Part shown: piece after piece, positions 1 through 8,015 of the stretch
Layout of the letters: each line of letters starts with the position of its first letter
Numbering within the stretch: the stretch's first letter is position 1
Source: Bacteroidota bacterium
Lineage (GTDB): Bacteria > Bacteroidota > Bacteroidia > Chitinophagales > Chitinophagaceae
NCBI GenBank assembly: GCA_023392575.1
Contig: JAEVYV010000338.1
Span: 1 to 34,186 of the forward strand
Direction: 5' to 3'
DNA: 34,186 nt
Program-made: the position numbers and the translations under genes
The notes under the pieces: generated by a model
Told to the model about the DNA's origin: nothing
What the model saw: the letters and a program-made list of their open reading frames with translations, nothing else
Databases searched by the model: none

Positions 1-1
1 C

Positions 2-85
2 CACTATTCTAACGGGAACATCTTTCCGAAAAATGGCGGGGTGAAAGTGCCGCTGACCTTTATGCTTGGCTACACGTTCAATTGA
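2..85 (+). CDS. C-terminal end of an unidentified protein (partial)
   Basis: An open frame enters from the left edge and ends at TGA 83-85. Only 27 residues are visible, ending in LTFMLGYTFN. An alternating polar/hydrophobic end with aromatic residues close to the C-terminus is what one expects of the last strand of an outer-membrane beta-barrel, but the fragment is too short to name a family. It converges on the next gene, which lies on the minus strand. Confidence 0.5.
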   Translation, partial: HYSNGNIFPKNGGVKVPLTFMLGYTFN

Positions 86-130
86 TTGGCCAGCCAAAAG
101 ATTTGCTTCCGTTGACCTTAGCTCTGAATG

Positions 131-970
131 CTAGTCGCTTTCGTTAGAATAACTCCTCAGGACGTCCTGTTGCTGATACAACAATTCGGCACGGAGAACG
201 ATCTGCATTTCCACCCAGATCATTTTTTCTATTGACTCCAGGGCTCTAGCCTGGACATCTGCCAAAAGGGGCCGTATGATCTTTTGATCATCCGGATGTA
301 ATTTCCGGCCGTAATCCAACTGCCGCAGGCCTTGCTGCAACGGCAACACGGCTTTGGCGAGTTTGTCAAAATAAGAAATCCAAAGGTTTCGGTCCTGCAA
401 AAACATTTTCTTTTCGTATGCCAGCTTCTCCCGGGATTTGGCAAGGGAGCCAAAAACATCAAACCCGGCCAGCTTTTCCCGAAAAGCCTTGCGGTTCTTT
501 TCCTCCTCACCGGTGTACGACAACCAGTTGAACGAAGGCTGCAAAGCAAGTATCCGCTGTATTGCTTCTTTCTCATCGGCCTTTAGGTTTTTAGCCTTTG
601 CAAGGGAAGCACTGGTCACTAGAGGACGCAAGGCCAGCCGCAGGCGCACCTCTTCATAGTGAGTCTCAAAACTCATATCGCTGCGAAGGGACGAGTGGAT
701 TTTTGTCCTGATGACAGAATCATGAAGGCGGCTGATCCATTCCTTTATCTGATTGTAAACCGGATCGAGTAGTGCGGCCTCAGCTAACTTTTCCCCATGC
801 TTGGTTTGATGGGTAAATGATTGGTGCACTTCTTCAATACTGGCCGGAATCAGGGGTGATTTCCCGAGCAAGCTGTTGATGTCTTGCTCAACCAACCTTT
901 GTGCATGAACCGAAGCACCGAGGCAGGACAAAACAACAGACAGGATGAAAAGACGGTTGGCGATTTTCGT
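131..970 (-). CDS. Exported protein of unknown function; usual start codon apparently lost (ACG)
   Basis: I do not recognise a family. The mature part is about 250 residues, highly charged and probably mostly helical, with many Lys/Glu/Arg residues and no obvious catalytic motif. The only standard start codon in frame is TTG at 931-929, giving 266 residues, but this cuts through a signal peptide. Reading upstream in the same frame gives K-I-A-N-R-L-F-I-L-S-V-V-L-S-C-L-G-A-S-V-H-A-Q, a clear export signal with a likely cut after A-S-V-H-A. The codon just before that Lys is ACG (970-968) where ATG would be expected. I therefore extend the gene to 970. It lies downstream of the response regulator on the same strand, about 90 bp away. 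Whether it is expressed depends on the ACG being a sequence error, a non-standard start or a real loss. The frame is certain; the start is not. Confidence 0.7.
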   Translation of the reverse strand, partial: TKIANRLFILSVVLSCLGASVHAQRLVEQDINSLLGKSPLIPASIEEVHQSFTHQTKHGEKLAEAALLDPVYNQIKEWISRLHDSVIRTKIHSSLRSDMSFETHYEEVRLRLALRPLVTSASLAKAKNLKADEKEAIQRILALQPSFNWLSYTGEEEKNRKAFREKLAGFDVFGSLAKSREKLAYEKKMFLQDRNLWISYFDKLAKAVLPLQQGLRQLDYGRKLHPDDQKIIRPLLADVQARALESIEKMIWVEMQIVLRAELLYQQQDVLRSYSNESD

Positions 971-1062
971 CCGGCAAAGTAAACCGGGACATATGGGAAA
1001 CCATTCAGCAGTAATCCCTATTTGCAGAAGCCGGTAGTGGTACGTAGAAACGAGTTGTACGG

Positions 1063-1704
1063 CTAGTCGATCAGTCCCCGGCGAATGGCTTCTTTCACCA
1101 GAGCTGCGGTATTTTTGGCACCGAGCTTTTGGGAAAGATTCAGACGGTGGGTTTCTACCGTGCGCAGGCTGATGAATAACTTATCCGAGATCTGCTGGTT
1201 GCTTAATTCCTCAGCAATCAGCTTTAAAATTTCCTTTTCCCTTTTGGTGAGCGAAATTTCAAACATGGAACGGCGCTGCCCGGTTATGCTTTCGTGCAAC
1301 AGCACTTTTTTCACGGCCTCGTCCAGAAACTCCTGTCCTTCCATAACGGTGTGAATGGCCTTCAACAGCGTTTGCTGGTCGGTATTTTTCAGCAAATAGC
1401 CCGCAGCGCCGCTGCGCATTACCTGCCGGATGTAATGCGAATCATCAAAGCTGGTAAAGGCCAAAATCCGCAGGCAGGGTTGTTGTTTAAGAACCAGTTT
1501 GCACAGGTCGATGCCGCCGATGTCCGGCATTTGGATGTCCATCAATAAAACGTCGGCCTTGTTGTCGGAAAGCCAGGCTTGCAGCGCACCTGCGTCGGTA
1601 GTGGCAAAAACGATCTGCACATCAGGCACTCCCTCAAACATCGCTTTCAGTCCGTTAATGACTACCGCATGATCGTCTACAACAGCCAATTTTATTGCTT
1701 CCAT
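1063..1704 (-). CDS. NarL/FixJ-family two-component response regulator
   Basis: The 213-residue protein has an N-terminal receiver domain (about 3-120) and a C-terminal LuxR-type helix-turn-helix (about 150-212). The acidic pair is D10-D11, the phospho-acceptor is D56 in LLMDIQMP, the conserved Thr is in ILAFTSFDD and the Lys is in GYLLKN. The DNA-binding part carries the LTKREKEILKLIAEELSNQQ signature followed by TVETHR. Family knowledge says that phosphorylation by a histidine kinase promotes dimerisation and promoter binding. No kinase gene is visible nearby, so the signal and regulon are unknown. Length and domain order are normal. Its ATG is at 1704-1702, behind a candidate promoter at 1780-1807. 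Confidence 0.95.
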   Translation of the reverse strand: MEAIKLAVVDDHAVVINGLKAMFEGVPDVQIVFATTDAGALQAWLSDNKADVLLMDIQMPDIGGIDLCKLVLKQQPCLRILAFTSFDDSHYIRQVMRSGAAGYLLKNTDQQTLLKAIHTVMEGQEFLDEAVKKVLLHESITGQRRSMFEISLTKREKEILKLIAEELSNQQISDKLFISLRTVETHRLNLSQKLGAKNTAALVKEAIRRGLID

Positions 1705-1779
1705 AAGGTTCCCAACTTTGTTTGTATGCTAACGGGTTTGTTTGATTCCCCTAGATTCCTAATGCCGCAGGCCCGACTC

Positions 1780-1807
1780 CAAAAATAAGTATTTGTATGT
1801 AGTACAA
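1780..1807 (-). promoter_or_regulatory. Candidate Bacteroidota-type promoter of the response regulator
   Basis: On the minus strand TTG (1807-1805) is followed after 17 bp by TATTTTTG (1787-1780), which fits the TTG-N17-23-TANNTTTG pattern of this phylum. Transcription would start near 1773, leaving a leader of about 70 bases before the ATG at 1704. This is a motif match only. Confidence 0.35.
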
Positions 1808-1844
1808 TGATATGCGTATAATACCATTAATCACTATTTCAAAT

Positions 1845-1876
1845 AAAAAAGGCTCCACAAGTGTGAAGCCTTTTTA
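1845..1876 (-). terminator. Intrinsic terminator after the tRNA pair
   Basis: AAAAAGGCT on one side pairs with AGCCTTTTT on the other around an 11-base loop. On the minus strand the hairpin ends in a run of T. It lies about 10 bp past the 3' end of tRNA-Pro, so it probably ends the tRNA transcript; being symmetrical, it could also work in the other direction. Confidence 0.75.
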
Positions 1877-1882
1877 TCAATG

Positions 1883-1956
1883 TCGGGAAGACAGGATTCG
1901 AACCTGCGACCCCCTGGTCCCAAACCAGGTGCGCTACCGGCCTGCGCTACTTCCCG
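1883..1956 (-). tRNA. tRNA-Pro (anticodon TGG)
   Basis: The minus strand folds as a complete cloverleaf of 74 nt. The acceptor stem is CGGGAAG with CTTCCCG, the discriminator is A, the anticodon stem CCTGG/CCAGG encloses loop TTTGGGA (anticodon TGG), and the T arm contains GGTTCGAATC. CCA is not encoded in the DNA. Confidence 0.95.
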
Positions 1957-1962
1957 AAACCG

Positions 1963-2053
1963 CGGTGAGGGAGGGATTCGAACCCTCGGTAGAGCTTTAA
2001 GGCCCTACGACGGTTTAGCAAACCGTTGATTTCAGCCACTCATCCACCTCACC
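1963..2053 (-). tRNA. tRNA-Ser (anticodon GCT)
   Basis: This is a class II tRNA of 91 nt on the minus strand. The acceptor stem is GGTGAGG with CCTCACC, the discriminator is G, the anticodon stem ACGGT/ACCGT encloses TTGCTAA (anticodon GCT), and a long variable arm (TAGGGCC...GCTCTA) precedes the T arm GGTTCGAATCC. It lies six bases upstream of tRNA-Pro, and the two are probably co-transcribed. Confidence 0.95.
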
Positions 2054-2111
2054 TTTACAAACTATGCTCTGTTTGCAAGGGCTGCAAAAATAGGGATAAG
2101 GCAGTAATATC

Positions 2112-2165
2112 GAAAAAAATAAATCCTAAATTCTGAAACTTTATTGTCCTCAGAATTTAGGATTT
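2112..2165 (-). terminator. Strong intrinsic terminator of dnaA
   Basis: A perfect 16-bp inverted repeat (2121-2136 and 2150-2165, 13-base loop) is followed on the minus strand by a run of seven T (2119-2113). It starts 22 bp past the dnaA stop and separates dnaA from the tRNA genes that follow in the same direction. Confidence 0.92.
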
Positions 2166-2187
2166 ACTGTCTCAAAACTTTTTATGC

Positions 2188-3621
2188 CTACATGGCGGCC
2201 AACTGCACTTTCTGTTGCAGCTCCATCACGCTGTCACGGAAGGTGCCGTCTGTATCCATCAAATCTTTTACAGTTTGGCAGGAGTGAATGACGGTGGTGT
2301 GGTCCCTGCCGCCAAAGTGCTCGCCAATTGTTTTCAGTGAGTTTTTGGTAAATGCTTTGGCCAGGTACATGGTAATCTGGCGGGCCTGTACAATCTCCCG
2401 CTTGCGGGTCTTTTGCAAAAGCTTGTCGTACGGCACGTCAAAATAATCGCATACCATTTTCTGAATGGTATCAATGGTAATTTCTTTACTGGATGTTTTT
2501 ACAAAATTTCGCAACACTTTTTTCGCAAGGTCTAGATCAATCTCTCTGCGATTAAGCGAAGATTGTGCCAATAAAGAGATCAAAGCCCCTTCCAGTTCCC
2601 GGATGTTGGTGTTGATGTTGTAGGCAATGTATTTGACCACTTCCTTGGGCATCTCCAAACCGTCGTTCTTCATTTTTCTTTCCAGGATCTCAATTCTCGT
2701 ATCGTAGTCCGGCATTTGGATGTCGGCGCTCAACCCCCAGCGGAAGCGGCTCAACAACCGTTCCTGTACTCCTTCCAAATCCTTGGGCGATTTATCGGAG
2801 GTCAGCACCAGTTGCTTTCCGGATTGGTGCAGGTGGTTGAAAATGGCAAAAAAGGCATCCTGCGATTTTTCGGCCCGGTTGAAAAATTGCACATCATCAA
2901 TGATCAATACATCGATCAACTGGTAAAAATGGATGAAATCATTGATGGCGTTGTTGCGGCTATGATCGACAAACTGGTTGATGAATTTTTCAGAGCTCAC
3001 GTACAGCACCACTTTGTTGGGGTGCATGCGCTTTACTTCGTTTCCAATGGCCTGTGCCAAATGCGTTTTCCCCAAACCCACGCCACCGTATATCACCAGG
3101 GGGTTGAACGAGTTGGCGCCCGGTTTTTCGGCAACCGTTTTCCCGGCCCGCCTGGCCACCCGGTTGCTGTCGCCTTCGATATAGGACTCCAGGGTATAAT
3201 TTGGATTGAGCTGCGGATCGATGTGCATTTTCTTCAACCCGGGAATAACAAACGGATTTTTTACCGGCGTGTTGATCACCAAAGGAAAATCCATTTCGTT
3301 ATTGGTAAATGATTTATAGGAATGTCCGGCCATATCAACGGTCACTGGTTTGTTGCGGGTATTGCCACCATCCACCATGATGCGGTATTCCAAACGTGCA
3401 TCTTTGCCCAACTCTCTTTTCAGGGTTTTGGCAAGCAAGTTTACATAATGCTCTTCCAGGTATTCGTAAAAAAACTGACTGGGTACTTGTATGACTAATA
3501 CATTATCTTTTAATGCAACAGGCTGAATTGGTTCAAACCAGGTTTTGAAGTGTTGCCACTCCACTATATCTTTTATGATCGATAAACAATTGGTCCAAAC
3601 AAGTTCTGCATTTTTCTCCAT
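2188..3621 (-). CDS. dnaA: Chromosomal replication initiator protein DnaA
   Basis: DnaA binds DnaA boxes at the origin, forms an ATP-dependent filament and melts the duplex. The protein has domain I at the N-terminus (KNAELVWTNCL, WFEPIQP), an AAA+ module with Walker A GGVGLGKT (residues 179-186) and Walker B VLIIDDVQFF, a sensor segment with RLLSRFRWGL, and a C-terminal DNA-binding domain with the DnaA signature GGRDHTTVIHSC. I chose ATG 3621-3619, giving 477 residues. A TTG nine bases upstream is in frame, but the ATG gives the usual M-E-K-N-A-E-L start. Length is typical for Bacteroidota. It is transcribed away from the FAD-dependent dehydrogenase gene and ends at a strong terminator. Confidence 0.98.
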   Translation of the reverse strand: MEKNAELVWTNCLSIIKDIVEWQHFKTWFEPIQPVALKDNVLVIQVPSQFFYEYLEEHYVNLLAKTLKRELGKDARLEYRIMVDGGNTRNKPVTVDMAGHSYKSFTNNEMDFPLVINTPVKNPFVIPGLKKMHIDPQLNPNYTLESYIEGDSNRVARRAGKTVAEKPGANSFNPLVIYGGVGLGKTHLAQAIGNEVKRMHPNKVVLYVSSEKFINQFVDHSRNNAINDFIHFYQLIDVLIIDDVQFFNRAEKSQDAFFAIFNHLHQSGKQLVLTSDKSPKDLEGVQERLLSRFRWGLSADIQMPDYDTRIEILERKMKNDGLEMPKEVVKYIAYNINTNIRELEGALISLLAQSSLNRREIDLDLAKKVLRNFVKTSSKEITIDTIQKMVCDYFDVPYDKLLQKTRKREIVQARQITMYLAKAFTKNSLKTIGEHFGGRDHTTVIHSCQTVKDLMDTDGTFRDSVMELQQKVQLAAM

Positions 3622-3987
3622 GTACACCAAAGCAGTTTTTATATTGAGTTAAGAATCGTTTCAAAAGGTTTTTCACAGAGTGTGTAAAAAAAAATTTTTT
3701 TAGGACAGAAAGGCGAATATCTAAAAAAGGTATTGAAAAAAAAATTTTTCTTAATCAGAATTTTCACTTGTTGCAGCTAAAGCCTTTTTTCGTTCTTACG
3801 CCTCTCAATCTACAAAATTTTATGTGGAAACAATAGAATATTTTCAAAAGCAAATTACAGGCCTGATTCACAAATTGTTTTGCCAAAAACAGTCCTCCGC
3901 TCAATACTCAGCAATAGACATTTCGTATTCCTGTTTTATTCTTTCACCTTTGCAAACAGAAAATTTCAGGATAAAAACCTGGCACCA
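3622..3987. other. AT-rich divergent spacer between dnaA and the dehydrogenase; possible origin or dnaA control region
   Basis: This 366-bp gene-free stretch is very AT-rich. It contains two A-tract/T-tract runs (3686-3701 and 3736-3749) that begin 50 bp apart, about five helical turns. Weak DnaA-box-like 9-mers occur at 3669-3677 (TTTTTCACA) and 3823-3831 (TGTGGAAAC), each with two mismatches to TTATCCACA. This would suit DnaA autoregulation or an origin, but no cluster of good boxes is present, so the origin call is weak. Confidence 0.25.
3921..3952 (+). promoter_or_regulatory. Candidate promoter of the FAD-dependent dehydrogenase
   Basis: CACCTTTG at 3945-3952 is one base away from TANNTTTG and lies 20 bp after TTTC (3921-3924), a weak -33 element. 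Transcription would start near 3959, about 30 bases before the ATG at 3988, which supports that start over the upstream TTG at 3880. Confidence 0.3.
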
Positions 3988-5562
3988 ATGCAAAAGAAAA
4001 TTTCGTTACGGGTGCTGCCTTCCGAGGCCGAGGACCACACTGCCCTTCAAACAATCGCAGCCCAGGCCTGCGCCGTGGCGCCGGCACAAATCACCGGCTT
4101 CTCTTTTCTTAAAAAATCAATTGATGCCCGAAGCAAACAGGTTTGGATCAATTTGACCCTAAACGTATTTATCGATGAACCTTTTCATCCCATTGAACTA
4201 ATTCCCCTTGAACTAAAAGATGTTTCCCGGGCCGATCAAAAAGTGATCGTCATCGGGGCCGGACCCGCAGGTTTGTTTACGGCCCTGCGTTTAATTGAAC
4301 ACGGCATCAAACCCATCATACTGGAAAGGGGAAAGGATGTAAGGGCCCGGCGCAGGGACCTGGCGGCCATTAATAAAGAAGGAGTGGTTAACCCCGAAAG
4401 CAATTATTGTTTTGGGGAAGGTGGCGCCGGCACGTACAGCGACGGCAAGCTTTATACACGAAGCAACAAAAGAGGGGACATCAACCGGGTGCTCAGCACC
4501 TTTGTTCTTTTCGGGGCCAGCGAAAAAATTTTATACGAGGCCCACCCGCACATCGGCACCAACAAACTGCCGCACATCATCACCGCCATCCGGGAAAAGA
4601 TCATTGCCTGCGGCGGGGAGGTACTGTTTGAGTCAAAGGTTACCGACCTGGTCATTCAACAAGGCCAAGCAAAAGGAGTGGTCACCGCCGGAGGCACATC
4701 GCTCGATGCCGATGCGGTGGTGTTGGCTACCGGCCATTCGGCCCGGGATGTTTTTACACTGCTTCACGCAAAAAAAATATTGATCGAAGCAAAACCCTTT
4801 GCTCTGGGCGTTCGGGTAGAGCATCCCCAGGCGCTGATCGACAGCTTGCAATATCATTGTGCGGTCCGCAGCGAGTACCTGCCCCCGGCATCCTATAGCC
4901 TGGTTCAGCAAGTAAACGGGAAGGGCGTTTTTTCTTTTTGCATGTGTCCGGGAGGCATCATTGCGCCGGCCGCCACCAATCACAATGAAATGGTGGTCAA
5001 CGGCTGGTCGCCATCCAAAAGAAACAACCCGTACGCCAACAGTGGCATTGTAGTCAGTGTGGAAGAAGAAAATTTCCGGAGCTTTCAAAAACACGGCCCG
5101 CTAGCGGCAATGTATTTTCAGCAGGCCGTGGAACAAAAAGCCTTTGCTGCGGGTGGCGGCCAACTGGTGGCGCCAGCCCAACGGCTGGTGGATTTCACCG
5201 AAAACAAAACTTCTTCCACCCTACCCGATTGCAGCTACCTGCCTGGCATCCGCTCGGTGGCCCTAAAAGAAGTATTGCCGGCTTTTGTGCTGCAGGCCCT
5301 TCAGGTTGCTTTTAAAGAGTTCGGCAAAAAAATGCCCGGGCGCCAGGGCGGCAACTGGTATTTCACCAACGAAGCCGTGGTGGTGGCAACCGAATCCAGA
5401 ACCTCGTCTCCCGTTCGCATTCCAAGAGATGCCCAGACGTTGCAGCACCCCCAGCTAAAAAATTTTTATCCTTGCGGAGAAGGAGCCGGTTATGCCGGCG
5501 GAATTGTAAGCGCCGCCATGGACGGAGAAAGAATCGCCGATCGGATTGCGCTGAGCTGCTGA
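3988..5562 (+). CDS. NAD(P)/FAD-dependent oxidoreductase (COG2509-type dehydrogenase)
   Basis: The 524-residue protein is a predicted flavoprotein of the COG2509 group, whose substrate is not well defined. An N-terminal segment of about 80 residues precedes the FAD-binding Rossmann motif VIGAGPAGLFTALRL (GAGPAG at 90-95) and the downstream acidic residue in ILERGKDVRARRRDL. The group's CFGEGGAGTYSDGKLYTR stretch begins at C141, ATGHSARD is the second dinucleotide-type motif, and the C-terminal flavin contact is CGEGAGYAGGIVSAAMDG. I chose ATG 3988; the frame is open to TTG 3880, but the extra 36 residues are unlike the family and overlap the candidate promoter. It is divergent from dnaA and about 100 bp ahead of the ABC pair. 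Confidence 0.88.
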   Translation: MQKKISLRVLPSEAEDHTALQTIAAQACAVAPAQITGFSFLKKSIDARSKQVWINLTLNVFIDEPFHPIELIPLELKDVSRADQKVIVIGAGPAGLFTALRLIEHGIKPIILERGKDVRARRRDLAAINKEGVVNPESNYCFGEGGAGTYSDGKLYTRSNKRGDINRVLSTFVLFGASEKILYEAHPHIGTNKLPHIITAIREKIIACGGEVLFESKVTDLVIQQGQAKGVVTAGGTSLDADAVVLATGHSARDVFTLLHAKKILIEAKPFALGVRVEHPQALIDSLQYHCAVRSEYLPPASYSLVQQVNGKGVFSFCMCPGGIIAPAATNHNEMVVNGWSPSKRNNPYANSGIVVSVEEENFRSFQKHGPLAAMYFQQAVEQKAFAAGGGQLVAPAQRLVDFTENKTSSTLPDCSYLPGIRSVALKEVLPAFVLQALQVAFKEFGKKMPGRQGGNWYFTNEAVVVATESRTSSPVRIPRDAQTLQHPQLKNFYPCGEGAGYAGGIVSAAMDGERIADRIALSC

Positions 5563-5663
5563 AGCAAACTGCTTTGATTTGTACTGGCAAAAAGCCGCTT
5601 CGTATAATATTAATATACCTGTACTTTAGTGCCTCTATATTTACGTAACGCAAATTTTAACGA

Positions 5664-6599
5664 ATGGCTCTTTTAGAACTTCAGCACCTGAAAAAATACT
5701 ACGCCACGCAAAAGGCAGTGGACGACATCAGCTTTTCGGTAGAACCGGGGTCCATCTTTGGGCTGTTGGGGCCCAATGGTGCCGGAAAAACCACCTTGTT
5801 GCGGATGATCACCGGCATTCTTTACCCCGATCAAGGAAACATACTTTTTGAAGGCCAGCCGTTCGACCCCATGAAGGATGTAGAGAAGATTGGCTACATG
5901 CCGGAAGAGCGAGGGTTGTACAAGAAAATGAAGATCGGCGAACAGGCGCTTTACCTGGCGCAACTAAAAGGACTGGAAAAAAACCATGCCTTGCAATTAA
6001 TTAAGGAGTGGTTTGTGAAACTGGAAATGCAAAGCTGGTGGAATAAAAAAGTCGAAGACCTGTCCAAGGGCATGTCGCAAAAGCTGCAGTTTGTCACGAC
6101 GGTTTTGCACAATCCAAAGCTCATTATCCTGGATGAACCCTTCAGCGGCCTTGACCCCGTGAACAGCAACATCATCAAAGATGAAATTTTTGGCCTGGCC
6201 CAAAAAGGCGCCACCATTATCTTCAGCACGCATCGCATGGAGCAGGTAGAAGAAATCTGTGATCACATTGTGTTGGTAAACAAAGGGCAAAAAATTTTGG
6301 ACGGAACGGTAAACAACATCAAACAACAGTTCAAGCAAAACCTGTTTCAGATCGGATTTGACTCCGCTCCCGGCCGCCATGCCAACGACGCCTTTGAGAT
6401 CGTGAAACAAAACCACGACCACAGCCTGGTGGTGAAGATACACGAGGGGCATTACCCCAACGATGTCCTGCGCTATTACCTGCAGCAGGGCATAGGCATT
6501 GTTTCTTTTCACGAGATCCTGCCTTCACTAAATGAAATTTTCATTCAGTTGGTAGAAGGCACCCCGGCTGCAAGACAATTTCAAACCGTAACTGCATAA
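5664..6599 (+). CDS. ABC transporter ATP-binding protein (NatA-like)
   Basis: This 311-residue ATPase should power the permease encoded next to it. Walker A is GPNGAGKTT (36-44), the signature is LSKGMSQ (133-139), Walker B is LIILDEP (153-159) and the H-loop is FSTHRMEQ. The Q-loop position reads GYMPEERGLY, without the usual Gln, as is common in this NatA-like branch. The C-terminal 80 residues form the small extra domain seen in ABC-2 ATPases of this type. The permease follows after 10 bp, so the two are almost certainly one operon. The substrate is unknown; the relatives are described as sodium or drug exporters, but the sequence alone does not decide. Confidence 0.93.
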   Translation: MALLELQHLKKYYATQKAVDDISFSVEPGSIFGLLGPNGAGKTTLLRMITGILYPDQGNILFEGQPFDPMKDVEKIGYMPEERGLYKKMKIGEQALYLAQLKGLEKNHALQLIKEWFVKLEMQSWWNKKVEDLSKGMSQKLQFVTTVLHNPKLIILDEPFSGLDPVNSNIIKDEIFGLAQKGATIIFSTHRMEQVEEICDHIVLVNKGQKILDGTVNNIKQQFKQNLFQIGFDSAPGRHANDAFEIVKQNHDHSLVVKIHEGHYPNDVLRYYLQQGIGIVSFHEILPSLNEIFIQLVEGTPAARQFQTVTA

Positions 6600-6609
6600 A
6601 ATATTTTCT

Positions 6610-7932
6610 ATGAACAAGACCTGGTTGATTGTGAAGCGGGAATACCTGAGCCGCGTTCGCAAAAAAACATTCATTCTTTCCACCATTTTGACCCCGCTGC
6701 TTTTTGCGGGGGTAATCGGCGTTGTCATTTTTCTTACGGTAAAAAACATCCGCAATGAAAAAATTGCGGTCGTGGATCCCTCTGGCATCTTGAAGTCTAA
6801 CCTTGAAAACAGCAAATCGGTTACCTATGACTTTGTGCTGGATGTGGACACCAGTAATTTTGCGGCAAAAGGGTATTCGGCCCTTTTGTATCCGCCCCAA
6901 ACGGCGATTAACCAAACGCCCAATTTCAAAATCATTACCGGCAAAAGCCTCAGCCGCTTTGTCAACGAGCGGGTGGAAAAAGACATTAGCCGGGCCCTGG
7001 AAAACAACATCATAGCTGATTCCTTAAAAATCGATCCCCGGCGCATTGACGATCTGAAAAAACAGGCGGAGCTCACCAGCATTGAATCGGTAAAGAAAGA
7101 CGAATTGGGCAAGGCAACTGCTTCCAATTTCAATGTGGCCAGCGCCATTGGCTACGTGACCGCTTTTTTGATTTACATCACCCTGTTCATTTATGGTGTC
7201 ATGGTTATGCGGGGGGTGATGGAAGAAAAAACCAATCGCATTGCCGAAGTAATGGTGTCTTCGGTTAAGCCGTTTCAGTTGATGATGGGAAAGATCCTCG
7301 GCATTGGCGCCGTGGGCTTAACCCAGTTTCTGATCTGGATCGTTTTGATCTTTGGCATCAGCACCCTCATGATGTCGTTTATTCCCACAGAAGTACTGCA
7401 GCAGGTTGGGGAACAGGGCCCGCCGGTTTCGGGCACCACGGCACAAACCTCCGAAGCGCTGCAAACCCTGGCCAGCGCCCAGGTAAACCTGTCGGTAGTA
7501 AACTGGCCTCTGATTATCGGCTGCTTCGTCTTTTATTTTATTGGCGGCTATTTGTTTTATGCGGCTCTTTTTGCAGCCGTGGGCAGCGCCGTAAACGAAG
7601 ATTCGCAGGACGCCCAAAGCCTGACCTTTCCCATTACTATGCCCATCATTATTGCCATTGTCATCATGATCAACTCCATTAACGATCCCACCAGCTCGCT
7701 GGCCCAATGGAGCAGCATCATCCCGCTTTTCTCCCCCATTGTCATGATGTCCCGCGTTCCCTTTGGCGTACCAGACACGGTGGCTTACTGGGAGCTGGGC
7801 TTATCGATGCTTTTGCTGATCGGCGGTTTTTTATTCACCACCTGGCTGAGCGCAAAAATTTACCGCACCGGGATTTTGTTGTACGGCAAAAAGCCCAGCT
7901 GGAAAGAAATGATCAAATGGATTAGACGTTAA
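6610..7932 (+). CDS. ABC-2 type transporter permease (NatB-like)
   Basis: The 440-residue membrane protein is the partner of the preceding ATPase. It starts with a basic N-terminus (MNKTWLIVKREYLSRVRKK) and one membrane segment (about 20-42), then a large extracytoplasmic region (about 43-175), then a group of five or so membrane segments from about residue 178 to 420. The stretch GVMEEKTNRIAEVMVSSVKP, between the second and third membrane segments, is the typical conserved coupling region of ABC-2 permeases of this branch. A 10-bp spacer links it to the ATPase gene. It most likely exports a small molecule or ion across the inner membrane; the substrate cannot be read from the sequence. Confidence 0.92.
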   Translation: MNKTWLIVKREYLSRVRKKTFILSTILTPLLFAGVIGVVIFLTVKNIRNEKIAVVDPSGILKSNLENSKSVTYDFVLDVDTSNFAAKGYSALLYPPQTAINQTPNFKIITGKSLSRFVNERVEKDISRALENNIIADSLKIDPRRIDDLKKQAELTSIESVKKDELGKATASNFNVASAIGYVTAFLIYITLFIYGVMVMRGVMEEKTNRIAEVMVSSVKPFQLMMGKILGIGAVGLTQFLIWIVLIFGISTLMMSFIPTEVLQQVGEQGPPVSGTTAQTSEALQTLASAQVNLSVVNWPLIIGCFVFYFIGGYLFYAALFAAVGSAVNEDSQDAQSLTFPITMPIIIAIVIMINSINDPTSSLAQWSSIIPLFSPIVMMSRVPFGVPDTVAYWELGLSMLLLIGGFLFTTWLSAKIYRTGILLYGKKPSWKEMIKWIRR

Positions 7933-7958
7933 AGATTTTGAAAAATACACGGGGTAAT

Positions 7959-7987
7959 TTTGAATTACGAAATTAATCGTACGTTTG
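7959..7987 (+). promoter_or_regulatory. Candidate promoter of the 16-residue-repeat protein
   Basis: TTTG at 7959-7962 is followed after 17 bp by TACGTTTG (7980-7987), a full match to TANNTTTG. It lies 28 bp before the ATG at 8016 and suggests that the repeat-protein gene has its own start of transcription rather than being only the third gene of the ABC operon. Confidence 0.42.
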
Positions 7988-8015
7988 ATACGAAAAGATT
8001 CGTTAATCAAAAACC

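Noticed and set aside
1812..2000. Short + strand open frame across the tRNA region
   Set aside because: It runs through the complement of tRNA-Pro and part of tRNA-Ser; both tRNAs fold perfectly, so the frame is accidental.
2716..3312. 198-codon + strand open frame inside dnaA
   Set aside because: It is antisense to the strongly conserved AAA+ part of DnaA, shows no domain, and begins at no convincing start site.
5664..6599. ABC ATPase as inactive because the Q-loop glutamine is missing
   Set aside because: GYMPEERGLY at this place is usual in this NatA-like branch, and all other ATPase motifs are intact.
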